64,000 bases of DNA from CAWAYH01 sp963786195. Lineage in GTDB: Bacteria; Acidobacteriota; Vicinamibacteria; Vicinamibacterales; 2-12-FULL-66-21. Shown here in pieces: positions 33,273-42,979 of this stretch (the stretch's first letter is position 1; every line of letters starts with the position of its first letter). Under the pieces are notes generated by a model. The model saw only the letters and a list, made by a program, of their open reading frames with translations, was not told where the DNA came from and searched no databases. The DNA is taken from NCBI GenBank assembly GCA_963786195.1, contig CAWAYH010000005.1, forward strand, positions 62,001 through 126,000. Reading direction: 5' to 3'. A program made the translations under genes and the position numbers.

Positions 33273-35992
33273 GATTCCTGCGCGTTGCCTGGACGCGGCT
33301 GCTGGGCGGTTTGCGCGGCGGCCAGCTCGAGAAACGCCTGGCTGAAGAAGTGGAGACGCACCTTGCGCTCCTGACCGAGGAGTACATGCGCCAGGGACTC
33401 CCGGCCGCTGACGCGCGCGCAGCGGCTCGACGGTCCTTCGGCAGAGTCGTTCAGATCAAGGAAGAGCACCGGGATCGCCGGGGCCTGCCCTGGATCGACA
33501 ACGTGTCGCGCGACGTGCGGTACGCGCTGCGGTCGCTCAGGCGAACACCGATGTTCAGCGTGGTGGCGATCGTGACGCTGGCGCTGGGCATCGGCGCCAA
33601 CACGGCGATCTTTCAGCTGCTGGACGCCGTGCGCCTGCGGGCGCTCCCGGTGAAAGCGCCCGAACAGCTCGCCGAAATCCGCATCGCCGACCTGGATGGG
33701 GCGCGAGGGAACTTCGAGAGCCCGCTCCCCACGCTCACGAACCCGATCTGGGAACAGCTGCGGACGAGCGGCCGGACGCCGTTCTCCGGCATGTTCGCGT
33801 GGGCGGAGGAGACCCTGAACCTTGCGGCTGCCGGGGAGGCCCGCTTCGTCAGGACGCTCTGGCTCAGCGGGGAAGGCTTTGACGTCCTGGGCATCACGCC
33901 GGTCCAGGGCCGGCTGTTCGGCGCGGCCGACGATCGGCGCGGCTGCGGGGCCGGACCGGGCATCGTGCTCAGCCACTCGTTCTGGCAGCGCGAGTACGCG
34001 GGCAGTCCGTCGGCGATCGGCCGATCCCTGACCGTTGGCGCAAAGTCCTTCGAGATCGTCGGCGTGACGCCGCAGAAGTTCTTCGGCCTCGAAGTGGGCC
34101 GCAATTTCGACATCGCGCTGCCGCTCTGCTCGGAGGAGTACGTGCGAGAGGCCAGCAGCCGGCTGGACTCCGGGATCACCTGGTGGCTCACCGTCCTCGG
34201 CAGGCTCGAGCCGGGATGGAGCCTCGAGCGCGCGTCAGCCTCTCTCTCGTCGGCCTCCCCGGCGGTGTTTCAACTGACGCTGCCACCGAAATATCCGCCG
34301 GTGAGCGTCCCGAAGTATCTCGGATTTCAACTCCAGGCCGTTTCGGCCGCCAGCGGCATGTCTCAGCTCCGCCAGTCGTACTCGCTGGCGCTCTGGATTC
34401 TGCTGACCATCGCGGCGCTCGTGCTGTTCATCGCCTGCGCCAACATCGCCAACCTCATGTTCGCGCGCGTGACCGCGCGGGAGCGCGAGGTGGCGGTGCG
34501 GCTGGCCATCGGCGCGTCCCGCCGCCGCGTGATTCAGCAGTTCCTGACTGAAAGCCTGGTGGTGGCGGTGATGGGCGCGGCCGCAGGCGTTCTGCTGGCT
34601 CGAGTGCTCAGCGGCTTCATCGTATCGGCGATGGGGACCGAAGGCGATCCGCTGTTCGTGAACCTGCCAACGGATATCCGGATGCTCGGCTTCACGGCAG
34701 CGCTCGCCATGCTGACCTGCGTGATATTCGGGGCGGCACCCGCGCTCCAGGCCACGCGCACCCGTCCGGCCGACATGCTGCGATCCGGCGGCCGCGGTCT
34801 CACAACCGGTCGCGCGCGCTTCAGCCTGCGCCGGATGCTCGTCGTCTCGCAGATCGCGATCTCGCTGGTCCTGCTGGTGTCGGCTCTGTTGTTCTCCGCC
34901 ACGCTCAGAAATCTGCTGACCGTCGACACCGGGATCCAGAGCGAGCGGCTTCTCGTGACGCGAGTCGGGTTCCGGCGCCTGCAGGTGCCGGCCGAGCGGG
35001 TGCTGTCTTACAGACGCGATCTCGTGGATCGGCTTCGCGCCGTGCCCGGCGTCGAATCGGCCACGGAAGTCGGCGCCGTACCGCTGACGGGGAGCGGACG
35101 CGGCAACAACGTGTGGGTGGATGGCTCCAGACGCGAGCCCCAGGGAAGCACCATCAGCTCGGTCGCGCGCGGCTACTTCGCCACGATCGGAACGTCGATT
35201 CTCGCCGGGCGCGATTTTACCGACCAGGATACGGCTTCGACGCCGAAGGTCGCGATCGTCAACGAAGTGTTCGCGCGTCTGCTCTTCGACGGCGCAAATC
35301 CCATTGGACGACGGATCTGGATAGAGGCGACACCCAGCGAACCTGAGACTTCGTACGAGGTGGTAGGGCTGTCTCGCGACACCAAGTTCTGGGATCTGCG
35401 CGAGGCGTATCCGCCCGTGCTCTTCATCTGCCGCACGCAGGACGCGAAGCCGGGCCCGACCGCGACCATCATCCTTCGCACGAGCGTCCCACCGGCGAGC
35501 CTGACCGATTCCGTCCGTCGCGCGCTGACGGAGATCAACCCGCAGCTGGCCTTCAGCATGCAGACGGTCAGAGAGAATATCCGCGAGTCGCTCCTTCGCG
35601 AGCGCATCATGGCGATGCTCTCCGGCTTCTTCGGCCTGCTCGCCACGCTGCTCGCCGTCGTCGGGCTCTACGGGCTCATTTCGTATTCCGTCACATGCCG
35701 GCAGAAAGAGATAGGCATTCGAAGCGCGCTCGGCGCGACCAGGGGAAACGTCGTCCGGATGGTCCTGCGCGAGACGATGGGGCTGTTGGTCGTCGGTCTT
35801 GTGATTGGCGGCGTGCTGTCTCTTCTGGTAGCGCGGACTGCGACGGCAATCCTGTACGGCCTCGAACCGCGCGATCCCGTGACGCTGGCGCTCGCGGTCA
35901 CCATTCTCGCGTCAGCCGCGCTCGCCGCAAGCTACCTGCCGGCACGCCGAGCGGCTGCGGTGGATCCGACGATCGCGCTGCGCGCTCTCTGA
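33269..35992 (+). CDS. ADOP-type ABC transporter permease 2
   Basis: 907 residues, uninterrupted. The ADOP N-terminal cytoplasmic segment (LEKRLAEEVETHLALLTEEY, GLPAADARAAARRSFG) is followed by VSRDVRYALRSLRRTPMFSV and the first membrane helix with LALGIGANTAIFQ. MacB-PCD and FtsX domains follow (helix IAALVLFIACANIANLMFAR; second half from RFSLRRMLVVSQIAISLVLL). The end RRAAAVDPTIALRAL is the usual terminus. No nucleotide-binding subunit is nearby. It is coupled to PadR module 2. Confidence 0.93.
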   Translation: MRFLRVAWTRLLGGLRGGQLEKRLAEEVETHLALLTEEYMRQGLPAADARAAARRSFGRVVQIKEEHRDRRGLPWIDNVSRDVRYALRSLRRTPMFSVVAIVTLALGIGANTAIFQLLDAVRLRALPVKAPEQLAEIRIADLDGARGNFESPLPTLTNPIWEQLRTSGRTPFSGMFAWAEETLNLAAAGEARFVRTLWLSGEGFDVLGITPVQGRLFGAADDRRGCGAGPGIVLSHSFWQREYAGSPSAIGRSLTVGAKSFEIVGVTPQKFFGLEVGRNFDIALPLCSEEYVREASSRLDSGITWWLTVLGRLEPGWSLERASASLSSASPAVFQLTLPPKYPPVSVPKYLGFQLQAVSAASGMSQLRQSYSLALWILLTIAALVLFIACANIANLMFARVTAREREVAVRLAIGASRRRVIQQFLTESLVVAVMGAAAGVLLARVLSGFIVSAMGTEGDPLFVNLPTDIRMLGFTAALAMLTCVIFGAAPALQATRTRPADMLRSGGRGLTTGRARFSLRRMLVVSQIAISLVLLVSALLFSATLRNLLTVDTGIQSERLLVTRVGFRRLQVPAERVLSYRRDLVDRLRAVPGVESATEVGAVPLTGSGRGNNVWVDGSRREPQGSTISSVARGYFATIGTSILAGRDFTDQDTASTPKVAIVNEVFARLLFDGANPIGRRIWIEATPSEPETSYEVVGLSRDTKFWDLREAYPPVLFICRTQDAKPGPTATIILRTSVPPASLTDSVRRALTEINPQLAFSMQTVRENIRESLLRERIMAMLSGFFGLLATLLAVVGLYGLISYSVTCRQKEIGIRSALGATRGNVVRMVLRETMGLLVVGLVIGGVLSLLVARTATAILYGLEPRDPVTLALAVTILASAALAASYLPARRAAAVDPTIALRAL

Positions 35993-36000
35993 TACTTACG

Positions 36001-36066
36001 GTGCCAGAGTGCGAGAGTGCCAAAGTGCCAAAGTGCCAAAGTGCCAAAGTGCCAAAGTGCCAGGGT
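36001..36066. repeat. 8-bp tandem repeat GTGCCAAA
   Basis: GTGCCAAA is repeated about five times, framed by variants (GTGCCAGA, GTGCGAGA, GTGCCAGG), in the gap between two converging permease genes. Looser copies of the same word occur at 18773-18798 and 21945-21960. Confidence 0.85.
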
Positions 36067-36122
36067 CCTTGGTGGCGGCTTGGTTATTGGGCCGCGACTT
36101 CTACTAGCTGGTGCCTAGGTGC

Positions 36123-38873
36123 CTAGGTGCGCAGCACAACTTGAAGAAGCCGCGGCCCATCGAAGCCACGCGCCACCTTGCCCCTGGCAGCACCCTCATC
36201 GGCACCCCCGGCACTTTTAGGATTTGAGGCGATGACCGGATCGACGCTCGCGGCTTTGCGGGCGGGGAGTAGACCCGCTAGCGCGGCTACCAGCAGCAGC
36301 ACGATGGCTGCGGCGGCGAGTGAGACGGCGTCGGTCGGGCTCACCTGGTAGAGAAGCGATCGGGTGAAGCGGCCCAGAGCGCTCGACGCGAGCAGGCCAG
36401 CGAGGATGCCGACGACCGCGAGGGTGAGGCAGTCCCGCTGGATCATCCAGAGCACGGTGCTGCGCTCGGCGCCGAGCGCCAGCCGCAAGCCGATCTCGTG
36501 TGTATGTCGCGACACGGCGTACGCGAGGAGGCCGTACAGTCCCGCGCAGGCGAGCACCAGTGCGATGACGCCGAGCCCCGACGCGATCCACGCCATCACC
36601 CGTTCCTTGACCAGCGACTCGCGGATCCGGTCGGTCACCGTTTCGATCCGCACGGGAACGGCCGGATCCAGCGCCCGGACCGCGTCGCGGATGCCCGGTA
36701 TCACGCTGGATATACTCGTGCTCGGGCGGACTTCTGCGAACAGATTCTGGCCCGCCGCGTGCCGCGCTGTCGGCACGTACGCGATGCTCAGCGCAGGTTC
36801 CTCGAGTCTCCGGTACCTGGCGTCCGACACGATCCCGACGATTTCCAGATTCTGACGGCGTTTGTCCAAGCCGATGCTGATCTGCCTGCCGATAGGGCTG
36901 CGATCCGGAAAGAACCTGCGGATGAGCGATTCGTTGACGATGACCACGGTCGGTGCGTCTGATTCGGCGAGGTCGCGCCCCTGAACCAGCCGCATGCCCA
37001 ACGTGGCGAAGTAGCCGGGCGAGACGGCGTTGAAGTGCACGTAGCGCGTCGACTCTGGCGCAAGCGGAACGCCGTCGACGGCGATGCTCTGCGTCCAGGC
37101 GCCATCTTCGTCGCTGATCGGCGGCTTCATCGAGAGGCTTGCCGACGCCACGCCCGGAATCGACCGGAGACGTTCACGCATCTGCGCGTGGTACGCGTTC
37201 AGCCGGTCGTCGCTGTATCCGGCAAAGACGGGGTCGGTCGCGACGACGATGATCTGGTCGCGGTCGAACCCGGCGTCCCGCGACAGCACGCGCTCCAGGC
37301 TGCGCACGAACAGGGCGGCCCCGACGAGCATGATCATCGTCAACGCGAATTGCGCCACCACGAGGGCTTTTCCGACCGACCAGCGTCGCAGGATGGACGA
37401 GGCGATCGTTCCCGCCTCCTTCAGTGTGGCCCCCGGTTCGACGCGTGTCATCCGGAGCGCTGGCAGCGCAGAGCCGAGGACGGTGGTCACGAGCGTCAGG
37501 GCCATCGCGAAGATCGCGATGCGCCAGTTCAAACCGACGTCGAGGACGATCGCCTCTTCCCGCGTCACCATCATCATGACCAGCGCGCTGCCAACCCACG
37601 ATGCCAGCAGGACCGCCAGAACGGAGCCGAGCGCGGTCCAGACGAACGCTTCGGTCATGAGCTGTCGAAACACGCGCGTGCGACTCGCGCCGATCGCGAG
37701 GCGGAGGGCAATCTCGCGCTGGCGCGCGACGCCGCGTGCCAGCAGCAGGTGTGCGGCGCTGGCGCACGAGACCGTGAAGAGCAGGCCGACCAGTCCGAGC
37801 AGCAGCCACAGCGGCTCCTCGAACTGTCTGCGGACCCGCGAGAAGCCCCAGCGGCCGGACTCCAGCCCCGTCTGCCGGCCGAGATACCTTGCGCGGCGCT
37901 CCGCGGGCATTCCAGGATTCGTCGTGACTTCCAGCACCTGAGGCCAGATCCGCGCGAGGGCAAGGTTGGCGCGCTCGAGGTCGATTCCATCCCGGAGCCG
38001 CCCCATGAGGTGCAGCCAGGCGGTCGAGAAGGTCGTCAGGCTCTCCCGGTTCTGAAGCGTGGAGAGCGGAATCGTGATGTCGGGCGAGAGTCCCGGCGAC
38101 ACTCCGAAGAAGCCGGCGGGTGTGACGCCGACGATCGTGAACGGCGCGCGTTCGATGCGCACGGTCCGGCCGACAATCGCCGGATCGCCTCCAAACCGCC
38201 GCTGCCAGCACGCATGGCTGATGACGGCGACCATTCCGCTGCTGCCCCCGCCAATCCGGTCGTCGTCTTCGTTGAAGAACCGGCCCGCGGCCGGGCTGAG
38301 GCCCAGCGTGCGGTAGAAGTCGCCGCTCGCCGTCAGCACGTCGCCGGCCTCCGGCTCGCCCCGCCACTCCACGTTCAGGCGTTCGATATTCCACGCGAAG
38401 AACCCGGAAAAGATCTCCGATCCGCGCGCGCGCACCTCCGAGTAGATCGGGTACGAGAAGCTCGGGCTGCGGAACCAGGCGAGACGCTCCGGTTCCTTGA
38501 CCGGCAGCGGTTTCAGGACGAGCCCGTCCAGGAGTCCGAAGACCGCGGTGATCGTGCCGATGCCCAGCGCGGTGACGAGGATCAGTCCGGCGGCAAAAGA
38601 CGGATTCTTCCCGATGGTCCGAAGCCCGTACGAGACGTCCTGCCGGACGCCGTCCAGCCACGGCCAGATCCAGACGTGTCGCGCGTCTTCGCGCGCGAGC
38701 GCGAGGTTGCCGAGCGCGCGACGGCTGGCGTACCGCGCGTCCTCCGCAGGCAGTCCGGCCTGCTCGTAGCGCTCCTGTTTCATCGCGCGATGGAGTTCGA
38801 GCTCCTCGGCGAGGTCCGCTTCACGCTGGCGATATCGAAACAGGTAGGTCATCCGCCGCAGCAATTTGCGCAT
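36123..38873 (-). CDS. ADOP-type ABC transporter permease 3
   Basis: 916 residues from ATG 38873, second gene of module 3. It has the ADOP opening (LAEELELHRAMKQERYEQAG, ASRRALGNLALAREDARHVW), the first helix with AAGLILVTALGIGTITAVFG, two MacB-PCD domains and FtsX helices (LLGLVGLLFTVSCASAAHLL). The protein runs past the usual terminus VDPVIA into about 35 extra residues (NPKSAGGADEGAARGKVARG and on), unlike the other three copies; a frameshift or a recombined 3' end is likely. The gap to permease 4 is 30 bp. Confidence 0.9.
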   Translation of the reverse strand: MRKLLRRMTYLFRYRQREADLAEELELHRAMKQERYEQAGLPAEDARYASRRALGNLALAREDARHVWIWPWLDGVRQDVSYGLRTIGKNPSFAAGLILVTALGIGTITAVFGLLDGLVLKPLPVKEPERLAWFRSPSFSYPIYSEVRARGSEIFSGFFAWNIERLNVEWRGEPEAGDVLTASGDFYRTLGLSPAAGRFFNEDDDRIGGGSSGMVAVISHACWQRRFGGDPAIVGRTVRIERAPFTIVGVTPAGFFGVSPGLSPDITIPLSTLQNRESLTTFSTAWLHLMGRLRDGIDLERANLALARIWPQVLEVTTNPGMPAERRARYLGRQTGLESGRWGFSRVRRQFEEPLWLLLGLVGLLFTVSCASAAHLLLARGVARQREIALRLAIGASRTRVFRQLMTEAFVWTALGSVLAVLLASWVGSALVMMMVTREEAIVLDVGLNWRIAIFAMALTLVTTVLGSALPALRMTRVEPGATLKEAGTIASSILRRWSVGKALVVAQFALTMIMLVGAALFVRSLERVLSRDAGFDRDQIIVVATDPVFAGYSDDRLNAYHAQMRERLRSIPGVASASLSMKPPISDEDGAWTQSIAVDGVPLAPESTRYVHFNAVSPGYFATLGMRLVQGRDLAESDAPTVVIVNESLIRRFFPDRSPIGRQISIGLDKRRQNLEIVGIVSDARYRRLEEPALSIAYVPTARHAAGQNLFAEVRPSTSISSVIPGIRDAVRALDPAVPVRIETVTDRIRESLVKERVMAWIASGLGVIALVLACAGLYGLLAYAVSRHTHEIGLRLALGAERSTVLWMIQRDCLTLAVVGILAGLLASSALGRFTRSLLYQVSPTDAVSLAAAAIVLLLVAALAGLLPARKAASVDPVIASNPKSAGGADEGAARGKVARGFDGPRLLQVVLRT

Positions 38874-38903
38874 ACGAACCTCGGAATCCTGTGTTCCGCT
38901 CGA

Positions 38904-41640
38904 TCACTCGCTCCGCAGTGCCACGATGGGATCGATCCTCGAGGCCCTGCGCCCAGGCAGATAGCACGCGACAAAGGTGATCGCGGTCAGCAGGACACTG
39001 ACACCCGCGAACGTCATCGGATCGGTGCTGGTGACCTCGAAGAGCATGTGCTGCATCAGACGCGTCAGCGCGAGCGCGCCCATCAGGCCCAACGCCACGC
39101 CGGCGATCGTCAGCGTCATGCCCTGCCGCACGACCATCCGAAGGACCTTGCCCGCGTCGGCGCCCAGCGCGATACGAATGCCGATCTCGCGCGTTCGCTG
39201 CGCGACCGCGTATCGGATGATCCCGTAGACACCGATTGCCGCGAGGATGAGCGCCGCCGCTGCGAACAGTCCCAGCATCCAGGTCTGGAACCGTCGTTCG
39301 GCGATCAGCTCTCCCAGACGGCTTTCAGCCGTCGTCACCGTCAGCAGGAGCGCGTGCTCGTCGACCGACCGAATCGCCTGGCGCACCGACGCGGCAAGCG
39401 CGAGGGGATCTCCGGTGGTCCGTAGCATGAGGTCCGCTGTCTCGTCTCCAAACAGCAGCGTGTAGAACTCGGCGACCGGCTCCTTCTGGAGGCCCTGGCG
39501 TCGTGCGTCGCCGACAACCCCGACGATCTCGTAGAAGTACGACTTCCCGGGACACCCGACACAGAGGCGCCTGCCGAGTGGATCTTCACCGCTGAAGAAA
39601 CGTCGGACGAAGGCTTCGTTGACGACGACAGGTTCGGGCGGCAGCTTCGCCGTATTCGCCCCTGTCGAGAAGAGTCGGATCTTGGCGGCGAGATCGTCCT
39701 GAACCAGCAGGCGGCCGGCGCGCAGTGGCAGACCTATCGTTCGGAAAAAATCGGGGCTGACGGCGGTGGAGGCGAGCTGGCCGGCAGTCTGCGACGCGGA
39801 CTCGATCGGCCTGCCGACGACATGAATCGACTCGTTGGCCTCGCCCGGGATCAGGAAGTTGGTGACGGCCCCCACGGAAATAACTCCGGGAATAGCCGCC
39901 AGACGCTCGGTGAATCTGCTGAACTGCTCCTGCCGACCCGTAAACACGGTGACAGCGGGCGTCCCAGGAGAAATAGGCTTGCGCGGCAACGAGACGCGGG
40001 CCAGAAGGACGTTCTCGGGGTGGAATCCTGGGTCGACCGCCTGCAGCCGGAGGAAGCTGTGGATCAGGAGGCCGGCTCCTGTGAGCAGGATGACGGCCAG
40101 CGCGCATTCGACAACGATCAAGATCCCGCGCGTACAGGAGCACGTGAGATCCCGGCGAGGTACCGCTGGCTCCCTGTTTCAGCGTGCCGTGCGGATTGCT
40201 TTGCGACAGCTTCCAGGCAGGAGCGACCCCAAACCCCAGCGCTGCCATGAAGGACACCCCGAGCGTGAAAATCAGCACGCGAGTGTCGACTGAAATCTCA
40301 TCGATTCTTGGCAGGCCCGGCGGAGCGTACGCTACCAACAGCCCGACGACGCCCGAGGCCGCAACGGTCGCCAGGACGCCAGCCACCAGGGCAAGGATCA
40401 GACTTTCAATCAGCAGCTGGCGCAGGAGCCGGCTGCGTCCGGCGCCAATCGCCGCGCGAACCGCCAGCTCCCGTTCGCGCGCGGCGCCGCGCGCGAGCAG
40501 CAGGTTCGCCACGTTCGTGCACGCGATGAGCAATACGAACACCACGGCGCCGAAGAGTACCCAGAGCGCCAGCTGAAACTGCCTGCCGGTCATCTGTTCG
40601 AGGATCGGAATCACATTGGCCGTAAACCCGGGAAAGCCTGGATCGCGGGGAGGATAGGCCTGCTCCAGGCGGCGGCCCAGCGTCGTCATCTCGATACGCG
40701 CGCGTGAGATCTCGACGGAGGGCCGCAGCCGCGCCACGATGCTCCATCGGTTGAAGAACCTCTCGGTGCTTTCACGCTGCCAGCGCCAGTAGACCTTTGC
40801 CGGCTCCCAGACGTGCGTGTCCTTGTCGGGGAAGTAGAACTGCGGCGGCATCACGCCGATGACGCGGACGACGCGTGGTCCCTGCTTCCATGCGTTCGGA
40901 TCGCCGTCGAGCGTGACGAGCCTGTCGATGACGCCGCGGTCGCCGCCGAACCGCCGCTGCCAGAGCGCATGGCTGAGCACCACCAGCCGCTCCATACCGT
41001 CTTCTTCGGCCTGGGAGAAGGTCCGGCCGATCTGCGGGCTGATGCCAAGCAGCGGAAACAGGTTGGCGGAGACGAATGCCGCTTTGACCCGCTCCGCCAT
41101 GTCTGCGCCCGTCAGCGTGACCGCGTTCGGCGAGAACAGCGCCATGTCGGCGAAGAGGTGGTTCTGACTCCGCCATTCGGTGAAGGTGACGTACGAGGTC
41201 GCTTCTTCGTGGAGGTCGCGCTTGTGGTCGTCGGTCCAGAGCACGACCAGGCGCTCGGGATCGTCGTATGGCAGCGGCCGGAGCAGCACGCCATTGACCA
41301 CACTGAACATGGCGCTGGTAGCCCCGATTCCCAGCGTGAGCGTGCTGATGGCGACGCAGCTGAAGATGGGATTGTGGAGGAGCATCCGCCCGCCGTACTG
41401 GACGTCCTGCCAGATGCTTTCGAGCCACGGCCAGATCCACGTCGCCCGCGCGTCCTCGCGCGCGAGCGTCACGTTGCCCAGCGCCCGGCGGCTCGCCACA
41501 TCGGCGTCGTCGGGCGGCAGCCCGGCCTGTTCCAGGCGCTCCTGTTTCATCGCGCGATGAGCTTCGAGTTCCCTGGCCAGATCGGCCTCGCGCTGACGGG
41601 AGCGCAGCAGGTAGGTGAGTCGACGCATCAACTTGCGCAT
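38904..41640 (-). CDS. ADOP-type ABC transporter permease 4, one frameshift
   Basis: ATG 41640 opens RKLMRRLTYLLRSRQREADL, nearly the same as permease 3 (RKLLRRMTYLFRYRQREADL), so these two are close paralogues. The first half (to about 40125) covers the N-terminal segment, first PCD domain and three helices (GAVVFVLLIACTNVANLLLA). One base change in frame then leads to MIVVECALAVILLTGAGLLI and the second half, ending RRASRIDPIVALRSE at 38904. It is the first permease downstream of PadR module 3. Confidence 0.88.
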
Positions 41641-41649
41641 GGGCCTTCC

Positions 41650-41745
41650 CGGTTTTCGCAATCCGCAATCAATCCGCAATCCGCAATCAAATCCGCAGTC
41701 CGCAATCCGTAATCAGAATCGGCAGTCCGCAATCCGCAATCAATC
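41650..41745. repeat. Low-complexity CCGCAATCAAT repeat
   Basis: Irregular tandem words (CCGCAATCAATCCGCAATC, CCGCAGTC, CCGTAATC) fill the gap between PadR and permease 4. It is the complement of the word family at 17381-17462. Confidence 0.7.
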
Positions 41746-42082
41746 AGCCGTTTTGCAACACTTGCTGAATGGCCGTGACGATTCGGTCGAACTCCTCCCG
41801 CTCCGATTTCAGCTGTTTGCGGCCCGTGGCGGTGATCGTGTAGTAGCGCGCGCGGCGGTTGTTGTCCGACGCGCCCCACTCGGCGTCGACCCATCCGTTG
41901 AGCAGGAGGCGCTGCAGCGCTGGATAGAGCGAGCTCTCGCCGACCTGGAGGACGTCCTCGGAAACCTGCCGCAGCCGCTCGGCGATGCCGTATCCGTGCT
42001 TCGGGCCGTTGGCGAGCGTGCGGAGAATCAGCAGGTCCAGCGTGCCCGGCAGCAGGTCCGGCGGCGTGTTGGTCCGACCCAT
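41744..42082 (-). CDS. PadR-family transcriptional regulator (module 3)
   Basis: 112 residues from ATG 42082: LLPGTLDLLILRTLANGPKH, GYGIAERLRQVSEDVLQVGE, SSLYPALQRLLLNGWVDAEW and ARYYTITATGRKQLKSE make a complete PadR winged helix. It heads an operon of two ADOP permeases (to 36123). Two matching palindromes upstream (42092-42161) are its probable operators. Confidence 0.94.
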   Translation of the reverse strand: MGRTNTPPDLLPGTLDLLILRTLANGPKHGYGIAERLRQVSEDVLQVGESSLYPALQRLLLNGWVDAEWGASDNNRRARYYTITATGRKQLKSEREEFDRIVTAIQQVLQNG

Positions 42083-42091
42083 CAGGATGCT

Positions 42092-42161
42092 CCCATCGTT
42101 AGACGATGGGAAGAATGGATCGGTTCGGGGCCGAAGTCAAGCCCCATCGATAGACGATGGG
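42092..42161. promoter_or_regulatory. Twin PadR operator candidates CCCATCGNTAGACGATGGG
   Basis: CCCATCGTTAGACGATGGG (42092-42110) and CCCATCGATAGACGATGGG (42143-42161) differ by one base and are spaced 51 bp centre to centre, about five helical turns. The nearer copy lies 9 bp upstream of the PadR start. Two sites on one helix face would suit cooperative repression. Confidence 0.78.
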
Positions 42162-42200
42162 ACTCGCGGCAAGGCCTTCGCGCCAGGGCCGTCCCATTAC

Positions 42201-42976
42201 GGTCTGCGAACGCCGCCGGCGCACGCGGTGCGTTACGAAACTGCCGAACGCTCGAGCGGGCTGGTCGCCTCGGCCCTCCCGCTTCGCGCCGTGGAAAAAC
42301 AGGCCCTCGCGGCGTGCCTGACGGTCGCGTCGGCGGCTGGGGTGATCCGGTCGCCGGTAAAGCATCGGTTGGGCGGCCGGGCCACCCGACCGCTGGCGGC
42401 GAAACCGCGCCGCCGACGATCGGAACCGCACCGGGCCTGTTTTACTGCCTGACGCTGATTCACGGCGCTCAAGGTCGGCCCGATCCGACCAGCCCGTTCG
42501 AGCGTTCGCCGTGCCCGGCAAGCGGCGCATGACGTTCATGCCGCCGGCGCACGTCGGCCGGATCGAGCGACCTCTGAGCGACACGATCACCGCAGCCCGT
42601 AAAATGGCCTCGCAGCGCCGCCGATCGGCGTCGGCGTCGTTTCGCCTCCAGCACTCGCGCAACCCCGGTGCCCAACCGATGCTTCACCGGCGCCCGAGTT
42701 ACCCGAGCCGACGCCGCCCTCGTCAGCACGCGCGCGGAGAGGCCATTTTTCCGTGTCGCGAAGCGGGAGCCTCGAGCCGGCCGACGTGTGCCGGCGGCGT
42801 TCACCGATCGTGCTGCACGGCGCGAAGCGGGAGGCCCGAGGCGACCAAGCCGCTCGAGCATTCGGCGTGTACGCTGGCGGCGTTCCTGGACCGTACTGCT
42901 ACCGCGCAAATCGGGAGGCCCGAGGCGACCAGGCCGCTCGGGCGTTCGGCGTGTGCGCTGGCGGCGTTCGGAGACC
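42201..42976. repeat. Composite block of dispersed repeats, no genes
   Basis: The 0.9-kb gap between PadR and the metallopeptidase is filled by repeats. A diverged inverted copy of the 271-bp element spans about 42207-42515, a good copy spans 42534-42804, and two 84-bp tandem units (CGGGAGGCCCGAGGCGACCA and on) lie at about 42830-42976. The whole block is bracketed by inverted ends, GGTCTGCGAACGCCGCC at 42201 and its relative GGCGGCGTTCGGAGACC ending at 42976. Open frames here have no family features and are spurious. Confidence 0.75.
42534..42804. repeat. 271-bp dispersed element with inverted ends, copy 1
   Basis: Highly similar to 61110-61380 over its full 271 bp. The ends are imperfect inverted repeats of about 35 bp (GCCGCCGGCGCACGTCGGCC on the left; complement of GGCCGACGTGTGCCGGCGGC on the right). 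It has no coding capacity of its own, so it resembles a MITE or large REP-like element. Confidence 0.8.
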
Positions 42977-42979
42977 GTG

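Noticed and set aside
36001..36066. CRISPR-like direct repeats
   Set aside because: The unit is only 8 bp with no spacers; it is a simple tandem repeat. No CRISPR array or cas gene was seen anywhere in the window.
42534..42804. Possible integron attC sites or cassettes in the repeat block
   Set aside because: The ends do not match the RYYYAAC / GTTRRRY core sites, and no integron integrase or cassette genes are present.
42099..42975. Several long overlapping open frames of 140-450 codons on both strands
   Set aside because: They overlap repeat elements, have Arg/Ala/Pro-biased translations without family motifs, and are explained by high GC and low stop density.
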